Below are positions 63,103 to 64,000 of a stretch of DNA of 64,000 nt, one piece after another. Within the stretch, counting starts at the first letter, position 1; every line of letters starts with the position of its first letter. The stretch is taken from assembly GCF_021764745.1 (NCBI RefSeq), contig NZ_JAETXX010000009.1, positions 62,001 to 126,000 on the forward strand, in the 5' to 3' direction. This DNA comes from Joostella atrarenae. GTDB lineage: Bacteria; Bacteroidota; Bacteroidia; Flavobacteriales; Flavobacteriaceae. The notes under the pieces are model-generated. The model saw only the letters and a list, made by a program, of their open reading frames with translations. It was not told the origin of the DNA and made no database searches. The translations under genes were made by a program, and so were the position numbers.

Positions 63103-64000
63103 AAGTATTAAAATTTGGCGGCACTTCGGTTGCTAATGCAGAGAATATAGAAAAAGTAAAAGATATAGTCGTCAATAACTCAAAAGAGGAAAAAACTACC
63201 ATTATAGTTTCTGCCTTTGGAGGTGTTACAGATATGCTTGTAAAAGCCTCTCTCCTCGCCTCTTCACTAGATGAAGACTACAAAAATGTATTAGAGGAAA
63301 TAGAAGAAAGACATATTAAAACCGCCCAAGAACTTATCTCTATAAACAACCAAAGTAAAGTTATAAGTAATATAAAAAGAGAGCTAAATGTTCTTGAAAC
63401 TTTACTAGAAGGTGCTTTTTTAATCGGAGAAATCACTCCAAAATTACTAGATAAAATTGTTGGCTACGGAGAACTTCTATCTTCATTTATTATCAACGAA
63501 TATTTTGTAAAAGAAGGCTTGGAGAGTGTACATAAAGACAGTAGACTTCTTATAAAGACAGACGATTCTTTCGGGAAAGCTATCGTTGATTTTAAGACGA
63601 CTAATGAGCTTTGCGAAAATTATTTTGGTACTGTTAGTTATCAGGTAATTGTAGTTCCTGGTTTTGTAGCTTCTTCTGCAAAAGGAGAATCTACAACATT
63701 AGGACGTGGAGGTTCCGATTATACTGCAGCCATAATTGCAGCAGCTATAAATAGTGATGCCTTAGAAATATGGACAGACGTTAGCGGAATGTACACTGCC
63801 AATCCAAAACTTGTAAAACAAGCGTTTGCAATTCCACATATCTCGTATCAAGAAGCAATGGAACTGTCTCATTTTGGGGCTAAAGTTTTATATCCGCCAA
63901 CAATACAACCTGTTTTATCAAAAGGAATTCCTATTCATATAAAAAACACCTTCGCTCCTAATGAAGAAGGAACACTAATCACAAAAAACAACAACGGAAA
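63099..64000 (+). CDS. thrA: bifunctional aspartokinase/homoserine dehydrogenase (partial)
   Basis: 300 residues are visible before the window ends. This is the aspartokinase domain: KFGGTSVANAENI at the start, GYGELLSSFI at about 125-134, TLGRGGSDYTAA with the catalytic Arg/Asp near 205-217, EIWTDVSGMYTANPKLV, and MELSHFGAKVLYPPTIQPV. The last two forms, especially FGAKVLYPPTI, match the fused ThrA type, so a homoserine dehydrogenase domain is expected beyond the edge, followed by thrB and thrC as in other Bacteroidota. It phosphorylates aspartate, the first step to threonine, isoleucine and methionine, and is headed by the Thr/Ile leader. The fusion itself cannot be confirmed here. Confidence 0.9.
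   Translation, partial: MKVLKFGGTSVANAENIEKVKDIVVNNSKEEKTTIIVSAFGGVTDMLVKASLLASSLDEDYKNVLEEIEERHIKTAQELISINNQSKVISNIKRELNVLETLLEGAFLIGEITPKLLDKIVGYGELLSSFIINEYFVKEGLESVHKDSRLLIKTDDSFGKAIVDFKTTNELCENYFGTVSYQVIVVPGFVASSAKGESTTLGRGGSDYTAAIIAAAINSDALEIWTDVSGMYTANPKLVKQAFAIPHISYQEAMELSHFGAKVLYPPTIQPVLSKGIPIHIKNTFAPNEEGTLITKNNNG

Overview
The window is AT-rich chromosomal DNA from a member of the Bacteroidota, almost certainly a marine-type Flavobacteriaceae. The support is a SprB-like giant adhesin with a gliding-motility C-terminal domain followed by a PorP/SprF gene, a TamL/TamB pair, a fused CcsBA, BshB1, a PIG-L/bacillithiol marker, lipoproteins with short Cys lipoboxes, near absence of Shine-Dalgarno sites, and several TAnnTTTG-type -7 boxes. 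There is no insertion sequence, phage, CRISPR array or rRNA. One tRNA (His) is present. Both ends cut a gene: a TonB-receptor-like N-terminus at the left and thrA at the right.

Layout. 0-7 kb (minus strand): start of an outer-membrane receptor, a DUF2064 transferase, then a stress/nitrogen block of UspA-like protein, small helical protein, GreA/Rnk-like factor, glutamate dehydrogenase and a 45-residue Cys-rich protein, headed by an NtrC-type response regulator and its histidine kinase. A textbook sigma-54 promoter and two tandem dyads at enhancer distance lie between the regulator and the Cys-rich protein. 7-9 kb (plus): a lipoprotein sugar isomerase-like protein, a membrane protein whose reading frame has no ATG, and a DUF1304 protein. 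9-16.4 kb (minus): tamB-tamL. 16.6-30.4 kb (minus): a giant surface adhesin (3648 residues, 15 Ig/PKD-like plus 16 DUF11 repeats), its SprF partner and an OmpA/PD40 protein. 30.7-38 kb: M28 peptidase, DUF1801, tRNA-His, bshB1, small secreted protein, ccsBA. 38-44 kb (plus): DUF2520 protein, KdsC-like phosphatase, Maf, an anchored protein, MscS and an S9 peptidase. 44-50 kb: GH29 alpha-L-fucosidase, panB, RluA-type synthase, DUF4252 and VWA lipoproteins. 50-57 kb: TPR protein, gyrA, clpC. 57-62.6 kb: a RimB-RimK fusion, a small protein, hutH and nnrDE. 62.7-64 kb: the thr operon leader and thrA.

The most notable non-coding findings are (1) a previously unlabelled Thr/Ile-rich leader peptide with competing hairpins in front of thrA, indicating threonine/isoleucine attenuation, and (2) the sigma-54/NtrC control region in front of a tiny four-cysteine protein and gdhA. 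No wholly new system with several unknown genes is evident; most of the window is core-genome content.
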